From: an uncultured Clostridia bacterium
GTDB lineage: Bacteria > Bacillota > Clostridia > Christensenellales > UBA1242
NCBI GenBank assembly: GCA_934747885.1
Contig: CAKVHE010000002.1
Coordinates: forward strand, 124,001-188,000
Direction: 5' to 3'
Length of the DNA stretch: 64,000 nucleotides
Made by a program: the position numbers and the translations under genes
Notes under the pieces: generated by a model
The model's input: only the letters and a program-made list of their open reading frames with translations
What the model was told of the DNA's origin: nothing
Databases searched by the model: none
Shown: positions 1 to 9,080 of the stretch, in pieces
Layout of the letters: the number at the start of each line of letters is the position of its first letter
Numbering within the stretch: position 1 is the first letter of the stretch

Positions 1-285
1 ACCTTTGCAACAACTGGATACGAACTAATTGAATTACCGGTAAAAAGTTGCACGCAAAACGTCTTGGTGGCGTCTTTTTGGCAGGAACTACCAGCAGAAA
101 GCGCAATAAAAATAACGGACGAAGCCGGGCAAGTGGTTTTTGAAACCGTTTTGTTGAAAGATTGCAACACCATTATATTTAGCGCAAGTACTTTAAAAAT
201 TGGAAGCAAGTACAATATCGTTTGTGGCGGCAAGGTGCTGGCAGAAATAACTATTACGCAAACCATAACTTTGTTTGGGGTATAA
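1..285 (+). CDS. C-terminal end of a probable extracellular carbohydrate-binding-type protein (partial)
   Basis: The reading frame is open from base 1 and ends with TAA at 285, so only the last 94 residues are present and the start lies outside the window. The fragment is beta-rich and ends with a segment of the type 'LKIGSKYNIVCGGK', followed by a threonine-rich strand. This resembles the C-terminal tail of DUF4353-like carbohydrate-binding proteins of Clostridia. That similarity is from memory of the family and is weak. A promoter for the next gene begins directly after the stop. Confidence 0.5.
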   Translation, partial: TFATTGYELIELPVKSCTQNVLVASFWQELPAESAIKITDEAGQVVFETVLLKDCNTIIFSASTLKIGSKYNIVCGGKVLAEITITQTITLFGV

Positions 286-286
286 C

Positions 287-315
287 TTGCAAAATTTGCA
301 TTAAATAGATATAAT
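287..315 (+). promoter_or_regulatory. Sigma-A-type promoter for the glycosyltransferase genes
   Basis: TTGCAA (287-292) and TATAAT (310-315) are separated by 17 bases. The GGAG ribosome binding site and ATG of the next gene follow about 20-30 bases downstream. Confidence 0.7.
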
Positions 316-344
316 AAAAAAGATAAAATTTTGGAGAAGAACAA

Positions 345-1421
345 ATGAACTTAGGTGATACCGTTCTGCTAATTCCATCGCTAGAACCAGACGAAAAATT
401 GATTAAGCTGGTAAAGGAATTAAAAGAATTTAATTTTGAAAACATCGTAATTATAAATGACGGCAGTAATGAAAGCTATGACCCGATTTTTAATGAATTA
501 AAAAATGATTATGGTTGCAAACTTTTTAAGCATTTTAAAAATTTGGGGAAGGGTCGAGCGCTTAAAACAGGCTTTGGTTTTATTTTAAATGAATTTCCTA
601 ACGTAAAATATGTAGTTAGCTTAGATTCTGATGGACAACATACGCCCAAAGACGTTTTAAAGATGGTGGAGCAAATTTCAGCGGAAACTGAGCAAAATAT
701 TTTGGTGCTTGGCACGCGTGAGTTTAAGCAAAAGCAGGTGCCTTTTAGGAGTAAGTTTGGGAACATTTTAACTCGAAATGTAATGAAAGTGTTGTGTGGG
801 GTGTCGGTTACCGATACACAAACAGGGTTAAGAGCTTTTACTCGCTCTGATCTTATTGAATTTTTGGATGTCCCGGGTGAGCGCTTTGAATACGAACTTA
901 ACATGTTGCTTGCAACCAAAGAGAAAGACATAAAAATCAAGGAATGCCCAATTGAAACCATTTATCTAGAAAATAACAAAAGTTCACATTTTAGACCTTT
1001 TAAGGATAGTTTAAGAATTTACAAACTGTTTTTTAAATTTATTGCGAGTTCATTGATTTCTTTTGTACTAGATTTTTTACTTTTTTATTTGTTTGTATTT
1101 TTAACCAAAAATTTAACTTATGCATATTACATTTACATTAGTACCATTGGCGCGCGAATAATCTCGGCGGTGTTTAACTATGCACTAAACAAAAAGAGCG
1201 TGTTTAAAAGTAAAAACAAGAATTCGGTCGCAGGAACCAAATATTTTATTTTGGCAGTGGCGATATTGATTTTGTCTGCGCTTGGAACAAATTTGTTTGT
1301 AAAGACTTGGCACTTTAATGAGTTGTTGGCAAAAATCATTGTAGATGGCACTTTGTTTGTGCTAAGTTTTGTTATACAACGTGAATTTATTTTTAATTGC
1401 AAAAGGAGAAAATCAAAATAA
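345..1421 (+). CDS. Family 2 glycosyltransferase fused to a GtrA-like membrane domain
   Basis: The 358-residue protein has an N-terminal GT-A domain (about residues 5-220) that starts with a nucleotide-binding strand and NDGS motif and carries a DSDGQ acidic motif near residue 95, as in dolichyl-phosphate-mannose-synthase-like enzymes. Residues 228-355 hold about four membrane segments of GtrA type. Such fusions move a sugar onto a lipid carrier and help to flip it, supplying lipid-linked sugars for cell-surface polysaccharide. GGAG precedes the ATG. The stop codon overlaps the start of the next gene (TAATG), so the two are translationally coupled. The sugar and acceptor cannot be told from the sequence. 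Confidence 0.85.
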   Translation: MNLGDTVLLIPSLEPDEKLIKLVKELKEFNFENIVIINDGSNESYDPIFNELKNDYGCKLFKHFKNLGKGRALKTGFGFILNEFPNVKYVVSLDSDGQHTPKDVLKMVEQISAETEQNILVLGTREFKQKQVPFRSKFGNILTRNVMKVLCGVSVTDTQTGLRAFTRSDLIEFLDVPGERFEYELNMLLATKEKDIKIKECPIETIYLENNKSSHFRPFKDSLRIYKLFFKFIASSLISFVLDFLLFYLFVFLTKNLTYAYYIYISTIGARIISAVFNYALNKKSVFKSKNKNSVAGTKYFILAVAILILSALGTNLFVKTWHFNELLAKIIVDGTLFVLSFVIQREFIFNCKRRKSK

Positions 1422-3289
1422 TGTTCGCATTTATCGTTGCATTTGTTGTATTTTTGGCATTAGCAATTAACATTAAACTAAGGTATAAACTGAATTATGT
1501 TTATGCCTTTCCTTTTTCAGCCTTTTCAATTATTTTCGTTTTGTACTTATGCGGGCTTTTTAAGTGCTTAATTTTGGGTTCGGTTCTAGTTGTTGTGGGA
1601 GTGCTAATATTAACTTATTTAAACATTTTTAAAGCTAAAACAACTGTTAATTTAAAAGATATATTTAATCCAATATTTTTTGTAGTTATTGCTTTTGTGT
1701 GTGTAAATTTTGTAGTTTCTTGGGTTTGCAAAGCGCACAATTGGGATGAATTTTCGCATTGGGCACTGATTGTAAAAAATATGCATTATTACAACAATTT
1801 TGCAAATGGGGTAGAAACCAGCACGGTGTGCAATGGTTATCCACCGGCGGTATCACTGCTACTATATTTTTTCCAATTTTTTGGTAATGGTTTTTTTGAA
1901 GGTGGATTGTTTGTAACTTTAAACTTGTTAAACTTATGCTTGCTTTTGCCTTTATGTAAAAGTTTTGAAGAAAAGCCAACAATTGCTTCGGCGCTTTTGT
2001 CTTTAATTATTTGCGCTTTGCCAATTGTGGTCTATGCTGATTTTTATTCTTCGCTGCTAATTGATGCCTACCTAGGTTTGATGTTTGCTTATTTGGTAGT
2101 GTCTTCTTGTCTTTGCAAAATTGACGGCTTTTGGCTGGCAAATTTATCTATTGGCTCTTTTGTTTTGGTGGCAAGTAAGGCCTCTGGTGCGGGGCTTGTT
2201 GTAATGGCGCTTATTATCATTTATTTGTACAAACTATTTTTTGCACGTTCAAGCCTAAAACTATGTGCAAACAAGTGGAAAAATTTGTTACTTCTTGCTT
2301 TGCCGATTGCTGCCGTAATTATGTCCAAAATTAGTTGGAGTTTGTATATTAAATTGAATGATGTTCCAAAGGCGTGGGGCTCAATTGCCATGAAAGATGT
2401 TTTTGCGCTATTTGGCGGATTGACAGATTTTCAGCAATCAATACTTAACAAGTTTGTTTCAGCAACGCTAAATTCGTCTCGTTTGTTTTGCTTTTTAACA
2501 ATTATATTTTTGGTCGTGGGTGTAGTGTTCTGCATTTTTAAAAAAATGAAGGTAACAGAAATAGTATTTTGGTTAGTTGCTACTTTGTTTGCAAATGTGA
2601 TTTACCTGTTGTCGCTACTTATTTTGTATTGGTTTACTTTTACACCAGCAGAAGCGCTTGCACTGGCGAGTTTTGATAGATATTATGGAACCATAATTGT
2701 TGGGATTTCACTAATTTTGAGTGCAATTATAGGTCAAAAAATAATGGATAATTATAATGTTACATTAAAAGAATTTTGTGCACAATTTAAAAACAAAGGC
2801 CGAAGAATACTAAGTACAATTTCAATTGCTTTGGTGGCGTTTTTGTCAGCAAGCGCGCTAGGTGCGATAACATATTATCCTGCATTAAAGCGAGCAATGT
2901 CTGATGCGCAAAGTTCTACCTATATTATGAACTATTTAAGCGACCTAGATAACTTTTGTAAAGAGCTGGATCCTAAAACCGAAAAGGTGTTTTATATTTC
3001 TGCAAATGATCCTGGGTGCTATTTCGTAATTTTACACTATGTAATTTCGCCAGTAAGAAGCAATTATAATGATTATTATTTTACTATTGACAGGTTTTCG
3101 GTTGACCAATTAAAAGAAATGATAAGCGACTATGACTATGTTTACTTTATTTTTGGTGATGATGTTTTTGCAAGAGATTATACAGAGTTGTTTGACGATG
3201 CCGAAAAAGTTGCGGACAACACCATGTTCAAGGTGGAAAAATCCGGCACTGATCTAAAATTGGTGTGGGTGAACATGAAAAAATATTAA
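1421..3289 (+). CDS. Multi-spanning membrane protein, probable GT-C-type glycosyltransferase
   Basis: The 622-residue protein has about a dozen hydrophobic segments and a soluble C-terminal domain of roughly 110 residues. The motif WDEFSHW follows the first few membrane spans and resembles the acidic first-loop motif of GT-C glycosyltransferases that use lipid-phosphate sugars. I chose the ATG at 1421 because AAAAGGAG lies just upstream and it overlaps the preceding stop by one base. An upstream TTG at 1397 is less likely. Its partner is probably the preceding GT2-GtrA protein, which would make the lipid-linked donor. The family assignment is an inference from topology and this motif. Confidence 0.65.
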   Translation: MFAFIVAFVVFLALAINIKLRYKLNYVYAFPFSAFSIIFVLYLCGLFKCLILGSVLVVVGVLILTYLNIFKAKTTVNLKDIFNPIFFVVIAFVCVNFVVSWVCKAHNWDEFSHWALIVKNMHYYNNFANGVETSTVCNGYPPAVSLLLYFFQFFGNGFFEGGLFVTLNLLNLCLLLPLCKSFEEKPTIASALLSLIICALPIVVYADFYSSLLIDAYLGLMFAYLVVSSCLCKIDGFWLANLSIGSFVLVASKASGAGLVVMALIIIYLYKLFFARSSLKLCANKWKNLLLLALPIAAVIMSKISWSLYIKLNDVPKAWGSIAMKDVFALFGGLTDFQQSILNKFVSATLNSSRLFCFLTIIFLVVGVVFCIFKKMKVTEIVFWLVATLFANVIYLLSLLILYWFTFTPAEALALASFDRYYGTIIVGISLILSAIIGQKIMDNYNVTLKEFCAQFKNKGRRILSTISIALVAFLSASALGAITYYPALKRAMSDAQSSTYIMNYLSDLDNFCKELDPKTEKVFYISANDPGCYFVILHYVISPVRSNYNDYYFTIDRFSVDQLKEMISDYDYVYFIFGDDVFARDYTELFDDAEKVADNTMFKVEKSGTDLKLVWVNMKKY

Positions 3290-3371
3290 ACTACCGAAAA
3301 AAGTACGTACATATAATGCGTTAAAAACTGTTCCATTTACAGTCTGTTGTGAAGAAAAAAAATGTATTATA

Positions 3372-3400
3372 TTGACATGTGTAAGTGGATAAGTTATAAT
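3372..3400 (+). promoter_or_regulatory. Consensus promoter of the dlt-like operon
   Basis: TTGACA (3372-3377) and TATAAT (3395-3400) have perfect consensus hexamers and a 17-base spacer, upstream of the carrier-protein gene. Confidence 0.85.
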
Positions 3401-3425
3401 GACAATACTAAAAAGAGGGAATATT

Positions 3426-3656
3426 ATGAGAGAAGAAATTCTAGAAATTTTGCAAGATGTTATGCCAGGTGTAGACTTTGAAAACAGCAAATCGTTAGCG
3501 GATGATGGAATAATAGATTCTGTTAATGTTGTTAATATCGTAACGGAACTTGCAATTGCATTTGACATTCAAGTTCCATTTGAAGCGCTAGTAAACGAAA
3601 ATTTTAATTCACTTGATGCAATTGTCGCTTTAGTAAAATCTTTGCAAGGCAAATAA
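3426..3656 (+). CDS. Acyl/D-alanyl carrier protein (DltC-like)
   Basis: This 76-residue acidic helical protein has the phosphopantetheine attachment motif DDGIIDSVN, with Ser32 as the expected attachment site, and the length of DltC/ACP proteins. I chose the ATG at 3426, preceded by AGAGGGA; an upstream in-frame ATG at 3399 lies in the promoter. It is the first gene of a five-gene operon with an adenylating ligase, an MBOAT protein, a DHHW protein and a phosphopantetheinyl transferase. It presumably carries the activated amino or acyl group to the membrane acyltransferase. DltC is the closest known role, but the acyl group is not certain. Confidence 0.8.
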   Translation: MREEILEILQDVMPGVDFENSKSLADDGIIDSVNVVNIVTELAIAFDIQVPFEALVNENFNSLDAIVALVKSLQGK

Positions 3657-3657
3657 A

Positions 3658-5157
3658 ATGAACAATGTGTTAGAATGGCTGGACAATAGCGCGCGTAGCT
3701 ATTCCAGCAAAGTTGCTTTTTGCGATTCTGAGGGCAATGAAATAACATTTAAGGATTTAAATTATGAGATTGAAACGATAGGTTCCAATCTTATTTGCTG
3801 TCTCAAAAAAACGAAATCGCCAATTATGGTTTTAACAGAAAGAAATATAAAAAGTATATCTGCCTTTTGGGGCGTTGTATATTCAGGTAATTTTTATCTG
3901 CCAATTGATGCTAGTTTGCCGGAAAATAGAATTAACGATATGATAGCTCTTGCAAAGCCAATTGCTATCATAAATTGTAGTGACAGAGTTTTTAATAGTG
4001 ATAGTGTAAAAATTTTTAATGTAGAAGAGTTAAAGTGTTGCACTAACAAAATGACACGTATAAACTTGATTCAAACTGACCCACTATACGGGATTTTTAC
4101 ATCTGGTTCTACAGGTTTTCCTAAATTGGTATTAAAAAACCATTTGTCAATTATTTCTTTTGTAAATGAATATGTAAAGACCTTTGGTTTTAAAGCAGAA
4201 GATACTCAAGGGAACCAAATACCCTTTTATTTTGATGCATCAACAAAAGATTTGTTCACTACTATAAAAGTTGGTTGTACGACTAATATAATAAATAAGT
4301 CATATTTTTCGTGGCCTGGTAAATTAGCTAATTATTTGGTTGATAATCAAATTACTTCAATTTGTTGGGTTCCGTCAGCACTTAGTATGTTAAGTTTGTT
4401 TAATGTATTTGAAAAAATAGACTTATCCCAGATTAAAAGAGTATTGTTTGTTGGAGAGCCAATGCCAACCAAGCAATTGAATATCTGGTATAAGGCGTTG
4501 CCAAAAACACAATTTATAAATTTATATGGTTCAACTGAAAATGCTGGTAATTGCCTATATTATGTACTAAACCATCCGTTAAATGATGATGAAAGGGTGC
4601 CAATTGGTAAAGAATTTTGTAATTGCAATGTTCTATTGCTTGATGATAACGAAAAGTTAATAGAAAAATCGGACACAACCAGCATTGGTGAAATTTGCGT
4701 GCTAGGGGATATTTTATCTTTGGGATATTATCAAAATTTTGAGGCAACAAGCGAAAAATTTTGTCAAAATCCATTAAATGATAAATATTACGAAAGAATG
4801 TTTAAAACAGGTGATGTGGGGCAGTATGACGTCGATGGGAACATCGTTTGCTTGGGCAGAAAAGACTATCAAATAAAATTAAATGGCTATCGCATAGAAC
4901 TAGGTGATATAGATGTAAAGGCATTAACCATGGAGGGTATAACATCTGCATGTTCAATTTACGATGCCCCAAAAAAGAAAATTGTGTTGTATTATTCGGG
5001 AGCTAAAGACTTGGGTACGGAACTCGTAAGATTTTTAAAAGACAAATTGCCTAGTTATATGGTTCCTTCAAAATATATTTATTTAAAGGCAATGCCATTA
5101 AATAAAAATGGTAAGATTGATAGAAATCTTTTAAAAGAAAACTATTTTAATAGGTAA
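3658..5157 (+). CDS. AMP-forming adenylation enzyme, D-alanine--carrier protein ligase-like (DltA-like)
   Basis: The 499-residue protein is a complete adenylate-forming enzyme. It has the P-loop TSGSTGFPK near residue 148, the YGSTENAGN motif, TGD followed by GRKDYQIKLNGYRIE in the C-terminal lid, and the catalytic-lysine motif NGKIDR near the end. It should activate a carboxylic or amino acid with ATP and load it onto the carrier protein encoded one base upstream. DltA (about 500 residues) is the best match in length and context. A non-alanine substrate is possible, as in other NRPS-like ligases paired with MBOAT proteins. Confidence 0.8.
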   Translation: MNNVLEWLDNSARSYSSKVAFCDSEGNEITFKDLNYEIETIGSNLICCLKKTKSPIMVLTERNIKSISAFWGVVYSGNFYLPIDASLPENRINDMIALAKPIAIINCSDRVFNSDSVKIFNVEELKCCTNKMTRINLIQTDPLYGIFTSGSTGFPKLVLKNHLSIISFVNEYVKTFGFKAEDTQGNQIPFYFDASTKDLFTTIKVGCTTNIINKSYFSWPGKLANYLVDNQITSICWVPSALSMLSLFNVFEKIDLSQIKRVLFVGEPMPTKQLNIWYKALPKTQFINLYGSTENAGNCLYYVLNHPLNDDERVPIGKEFCNCNVLLLDDNEKLIEKSDTTSIGEICVLGDILSLGYYQNFEATSEKFCQNPLNDKYYERMFKTGDVGQYDVDGNIVCLGRKDYQIKLNGYRIELGDIDVKALTMEGITSACSIYDAPKKKIVLYYSGAKDLGTELVRFLKDKLPSYMVPSKYIYLKAMPLNKNGKIDRNLLKENYFNR

Positions 5158-5185
5158 GCAAAACGCTTATTAACAAAGGACAAAA

Positions 5186-6661
5186 ATGAGCATTACTTCT
5201 ACGGTATTTTTATTTATTTTTTTACCACTTGCAGTTGGTATATATTTTATTTTGCCTAAGAAAAATATAATTTGGCGAAATATCTATTTACTAATTTTGT
5301 CGTTGGCGTTTTATGCCTATGGTGAAGCGTTGCGATTATTGCTATTGGTGGCGCTAATTATTGCAACCTATTTTTTGGGTATTATGGCATCGGGTAAACG
5401 CAATACTAAATGTGGCAAATGGGCAGTCGCGTTAACGGTAATCATAAATATTGGAGCGCTGTTTTTTTATAAATATTTTTCTATAATTTGGCAAAAAGTT
5501 TTGCCTAGTTTTGGGATAACTGAATTGCCGGCAATAAATTTTGTGTTGCCACTGGGTCTTTCATTTTTCTGTTTTTCTTCAATTTCCTATGTGGTTGATG
5601 TGTATCGTGAAAAAACACCAGTGCAAAAAAACTTCTTAAATTTGGCATTGTATTTATCTATTTTTTACAAGGTAACACAGGGGCCGATCACTCAATACAA
5701 TCAGTTTGAAAAATATCTTTATGAACGCAAGGTAACTTTTGATCTATTTGCAAATGGCGTATGGCGATTTATATTTGGATTAGGCAAAAAAATATTGCTA
5801 GCGGGAACTCTTGGAATTGTTGCGTCTAGGGCCTTTGACGCCGATTATAACACTTTGCCAGTATTGGTTGCTTGGCTTGGTTCTTTTGCCTATATGTTAC
5901 AATTGTATTTTGATTTTTCAGGCTATTCAGATATGGCAATTGGTCTTGGTAAAATGTTTGGCTTTGAAACGCCAGAAAATTTTGATTATCCATATTTTGC
6001 AACATCAGTTACTGAATATTGGCAAAAGTGGCATAAAACTTTGGGTGAATGGTTTAGAGATTATTTGTATTATCCAATCACTCTAGGTCCGGCAATTAAA
6101 TTGCGTAAATCACTTGCCAAAAAGCATAGTAGAGCTTACGGCAAATTTATGGTTAATGTGCTTACTTTGGGCATTATTTGGCTTGCAACATCAGTATGGC
6201 ATGGCTCTTCTATAAATTACCTAATATGGGGCTTAATTAACGGCGGGGTTTCGCTTGCCGAAGTATATCAAAAACCACATAAAGATAACAAGTCTTTCAA
6301 ATTTTTGGGGTGGTGCTATACTTTTTTTATTGCCTTAATGGTAAAGACCTTGACAAATGTGGCAACGGTTGGGGAGGCTCTTCATTACTATGGTGCGATG
6401 TTTGGGTTTAATGGCAACGCGCTTTATTCGGGCGAATTTCTTAGACTTTTGCTTGATTATGCACCATTTTTAATTGTTGGAACCATAGCGAGTTTCCCAG
6501 TTTTTAGATGGATTAAAACAAAAGTTGAAAACTCAAATAAAAAATGGTTGCAAATAAGTTACACTGTGGTAAGTTCGGTGTTTGCAATTGTCGTTTTGGT
6601 ATTGTCAATAAGTTATATAGAGCGTTTGGGATTTTCTGCCTTTATGTATCAAAAATTTTAG
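5186..6661 (+). CDS. MBOAT membrane O-acyltransferase (DltB/AlgI-like)
   Basis: The 491-residue protein has about eleven membrane segments and the conserved MBOAT core: WQKWHKTLGEWFRDYLYYP, then VWHGSSINYLIWG with the putative catalytic histidine. It would transfer the carrier-bound acyl group across the membrane onto an extracellular polymer. It lies 28 bases after the ligase gene and just before a DHHW protein, the order expected for a DltB/DltD or AlgI/AlgJ type pair. Confidence 0.88.
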   Translation: MSITSTVFLFIFLPLAVGIYFILPKKNIIWRNIYLLILSLAFYAYGEALRLLLLVALIIATYFLGIMASGKRNTKCGKWAVALTVIINIGALFFYKYFSIIWQKVLPSFGITELPAINFVLPLGLSFFCFSSISYVVDVYREKTPVQKNFLNLALYLSIFYKVTQGPITQYNQFEKYLYERKVTFDLFANGVWRFIFGLGKKILLAGTLGIVASRAFDADYNTLPVLVAWLGSFAYMLQLYFDFSGYSDMAIGLGKMFGFETPENFDYPYFATSVTEYWQKWHKTLGEWFRDYLYYPITLGPAIKLRKSLAKKHSRAYGKFMVNVLTLGIIWLATSVWHGSSINYLIWGLINGGVSLAEVYQKPHKDNKSFKFLGWCYTFFIALMVKTLTNVATVGEALHYYGAMFGFNGNALYSGEFLRLLLDYAPFLIVGTIASFPVFRWIKTKVENSNKKWLQISYTVVSSVFAIVVLVLSISYIERLGFSAFMYQKF

Positions 6662-6669
6662 AGGGTGTT

Positions 6670-7836
6670 ATGAAGAATATTGGAAAGAAGATAATAAGTG
6701 TAATCTGCTGTTTAATTTTGCTAATATGTGGTGGTTTTTCAGTATGTAAGGCAATACCTCAAATTGGTGGCATTTTTGAAAATAAAAGCTTAAATTTTGC
6801 AGGGAAATTGTCAGGTGTCAAAAATGAACTTGAACAAGACTGTAAGGAAAATCATCCATTTATAAACTATTTTTATTATCTGTACGGTAAGACTATTTCA
6901 GTGCTTGGGCAGAGAGAAGTTGTTGATAGTGAGTTGAATGTTTATAAATTAAAGAATGGTTGGCTAACGCACATGCAAAAAGATGTTTCGCCCAAAGATT
7001 ATGCGCGTGAGATAGATGATTTTAACAATTTTTTAACTTCGCAGGGCATACCAAATGTATATGTTATTACGGCAATGAGTGGCGATGAGAGAACAGGACA
7101 GTTGCCCCTTGGTGTTACACACAATTATAAAGAGAGAACTAAAGAGTTGACCGATATCTTAGATGCAAATGGTATAGGCTATTTGGACGGCTATAAATTA
7201 TTAGCAAATTCTGGTGATGAATATTTTTCTTACTTTTATAAAACTGACCATCACTGGAATGACAAAGCAGGGATATTTATTGCGGGAGAAATTACAAATT
7301 ACCTAAATTTAAAATTTCAGTATAATCTTGATGCTAGTATATATAATTTGGATAATTACGACCTAAAAACATATAAAAAAATTTTTTTAGGTTCGCTAGG
7401 TAGAAAAACTTCTGCTGGATATGTTTCACCAGAAAATTTTGATATTTATTTGCCAAAATACGAAACTTCTTTTGTAGTTTCTGCGGACAATTTGCATACC
7501 GAAGGCGATTACTTTACGGCATTTATAAATAAAAGTCTGTTAGAAAATGTTAAAAAGTATAGCCATTTATGTTATGACGCGTTTTTATATAGCAATCACC
7601 CTCTAATGACAATAGAGAACAGATTGTGTAATAATGGTAAACGCCTTTTGGTTATAAAAGACTCAAAAGCCAATGTTGTAGATGCGCATCTTGCAAGTTC
7701 GGTACAATATTTAGACATCATTGACCCGCGCTATATGAAAAGTGGTATAAGAGATTATATAAAAAATACAAATCCAGATGTTGTTTTGTCAATTTTTGCT
7801 ATTGACCAAACAAGCGAGTATTATGATTTACACTAA
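6670..7836 (+). CDS. DHHW-motif extracytoplasmic protein (DltD/AlgJ-like partner of the acyltransferase)
   Basis: The 388-residue protein begins with a short basic stretch and one hydrophobic signal/anchor segment (about residues 8-28), so most of it lies outside the membrane. TDHHWN near residue 193 identifies the DHHW family, related to the SGNH/AlgX-AlgJ acyltransferases that accept acyl groups from MBOAT partners. I chose the ATG at 6670, after GAGGGTG; an earlier in-frame start at 6544 would overlap the MBOAT gene by over 100 bases. It probably acts in the final step of polymer acylation. Confidence 0.75.
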   Translation: MKNIGKKIISVICCLILLICGGFSVCKAIPQIGGIFENKSLNFAGKLSGVKNELEQDCKENHPFINYFYYLYGKTISVLGQREVVDSELNVYKLKNGWLTHMQKDVSPKDYAREIDDFNNFLTSQGIPNVYVITAMSGDERTGQLPLGVTHNYKERTKELTDILDANGIGYLDGYKLLANSGDEYFSYFYKTDHHWNDKAGIFIAGEITNYLNLKFQYNLDASIYNLDNYDLKTYKKIFLGSLGRKTSAGYVSPENFDIYLPKYETSFVVSADNLHTEGDYFTAFINKSLLENVKKYSHLCYDAFLYSNHPLMTIENRLCNNGKRLLVIKDSKANVVDAHLASSVQYLDIIDPRYMKSGIRDYIKNTNPDVVLSIFAIDQTSEYYDLH

Positions 7837-8416
7837 AAGTGATCCATATTTAGAAGTGTGCGATGTTTACTCTAAAACGGACAAGCAAATTGAAAAATAT
7901 TTAGCAAATGCTGATTATTACATTAAATCTAGGGTGAAGCGTTTGACTGATGAATTGAAAAAAAAGACTTCTATTTGTGCAAACGCATTACGCAAAAAAA
8001 TGGTAAAAAAATATTACAATATTTGTTATAGAAACGAAGAATTGATTTTTTCACCAAACGGAAAACCTGAGTATATGGGTAACAACGCGGTAAAATTTAG
8101 TGTTAGTCATAGCGGACATTATGTTGCTGCTGCGGTGTCAAAATTTAAGGTTGGGGTGGACATTCAAATTATATTAAAATGCAATAGCAAGATAGTCAAT
8201 TATTGGTTTAATGATGACGAAAAATTAGTAATTAAAAATAGTTTAAATAAGGATATTGACTTTACAATAATTTGGACAAAAAAAGAAGCATATTTAAAAT
8301 TGATTGGCGGCGGACTATGCAAAAACTTTAATGAAGTAGATTATAACAATGTGGTCTTTAACACTTGGGTGACCAACGACTATGTGTTAACCATGGCTAA
8401 ATTTTTCGGTGAATAA
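7823..8416 (+). CDS. 4'-phosphopantetheinyl transferase, Sfp type
   Basis: The 197-residue protein has the two Mg/CoA-binding signatures of the Sfp superfamily: VGVDIQ near residue 110 and WTKKEAYLKLIGGGL near residue 150. It transfers phosphopantetheine from CoA to the serine of a carrier protein. The chosen ATG at 7823 overlaps the end of the DHHW gene by 14 bases, so the genes are probably coupled. An in-frame TTG at 7778 is possible. Its place at the end of the operon suggests that it primes the carrier protein of the first gene. Confidence 0.85.
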   Translation: MIYTKSDPYLEVCDVYSKTDKQIEKYLANADYYIKSRVKRLTDELKKKTSICANALRKKMVKKYYNICYRNEELIFSPNGKPEYMGNNAVKFSVSHSGHYVAAAVSKFKVGVDIQIILKCNSKIVNYWFNDDEKLVIKNSLNKDIDFTIIWTKKEAYLKLIGGGLCKNFNEVDYNNVVFNTWVTNDYVLTMAKFFGE

Positions 8417-8438
8417 TTATATTTTTTAAGAGGTGAAA

Positions 8439-8945
8439 ATGATCAAATTTGAAAAAGTGCCATATAGCGAATACAAAAACAGTAGGCTGATTATAAATAG
8501 CAAATTAACCGAAGAAGAAATAAAGGCTGAGTATGACCAAATAAAATTACCGTCGCGCGATACGACGGGTACGGCGGCGTATGATTTTTTTGTTCCGTAT
8601 GATGTAACGCTGACAAAAAAATTTCAAGTTGTTTTAACGGGTGTGCGTTTTTGTACTGACCGCACCGATGTGGCTTTGTTGTGTTTGCCACGAAGTGGGC
8701 TAGGGTTTAAGTTTAATACCATGCTGGCAAATACAATTGGTCTAATTGATGCTGACCAAAGCCAATCGTCGCATGGTGGGCATATTTTAATAAAAATGAA
8801 CGCGCAAAAAAAGTGTGAACTAAAAAGAAACGCAGCGTTTGCGCAGGCAATAATTGTTCCGTTTGTTACCATAGATAATGATCCAGCCAAACCTTGGAAC
8901 GGCAAATATATTAACAATTGTGGAATAATGCACCTAGAAAAATAG
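8439..8945 (+). CDS. dUTPase-like protein
   Basis: The 168-residue protein shows recognisable trimeric-dUTPase motifs: GTAAYDF (motif 1), PRSGLGFKFN (motif 2), NTIGLIDAD (motif 3, usually GLIDSDY) and FAQAIIVPF (motif 4). The glycine-rich motif 5 that closes over the nucleotide is missing, and motif 3 is followed by a serine/glycine-rich insertion in place of the usual Tyr. It is either a diverged dUTP diphosphatase or a dCTP-deaminase/dUTPase-superfamily relative. The ATG at 8439 follows AGAGGTG. It stands alone, with a terminator behind it. Confidence 0.65.
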   Translation: MIKFEKVPYSEYKNSRLIINSKLTEEEIKAEYDQIKLPSRDTTGTAAYDFFVPYDVTLTKKFQVVLTGVRFCTDRTDVALLCLPRSGLGFKFNTMLANTIGLIDADQSQSSHGGHILIKMNAQKKCELKRNAAFAQAIIVPFVTIDNDPAKPWNGKYINNCGIMHLEK

Positions 8946-8959
8946 TTTTTTAATTAAGC

Positions 8960-9010
8960 AAAAATTCCAAATCAAAATTTTTATATTTTTGGCTTGGAAT
9001 TTTTTTATTT
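8960..9010 (+). terminator. Probable intrinsic terminator
   Basis: The inverted arms AAAATTCCAA and TTGGAATTTT are followed by a T run. They lie 15-60 bases after the dUTPase-like stop. Confidence 0.6.
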
Positions 9011-9024
9011 TGATAAATTTTTAT

Positions 9025-9053
9025 TTGTCAAAAATATATGGATGTAGTAAAAT
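9025..9053 (+). promoter_or_regulatory. Promoter of the flavodoxin gene
   Basis: TTGTCA (9025-9030) and TAAAAT (9048-9053) have a 17-base spacer. AAAGGAGA and a GTG start follow. Confidence 0.65.
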
Positions 9054-9080
9054 TTTTGTATAAGAAAAGGAGATTTTGTT

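Noticed and set aside
509..961. Long minus-strand open frame inside the GT2-GtrA gene
   Set aside because: It lies entirely within a well-supported gene, has no ribosome binding site, and its composition is that of an antisense shadow. The same applies to most minus-strand frames inside secA, PFOR and the 1164-residue gene.
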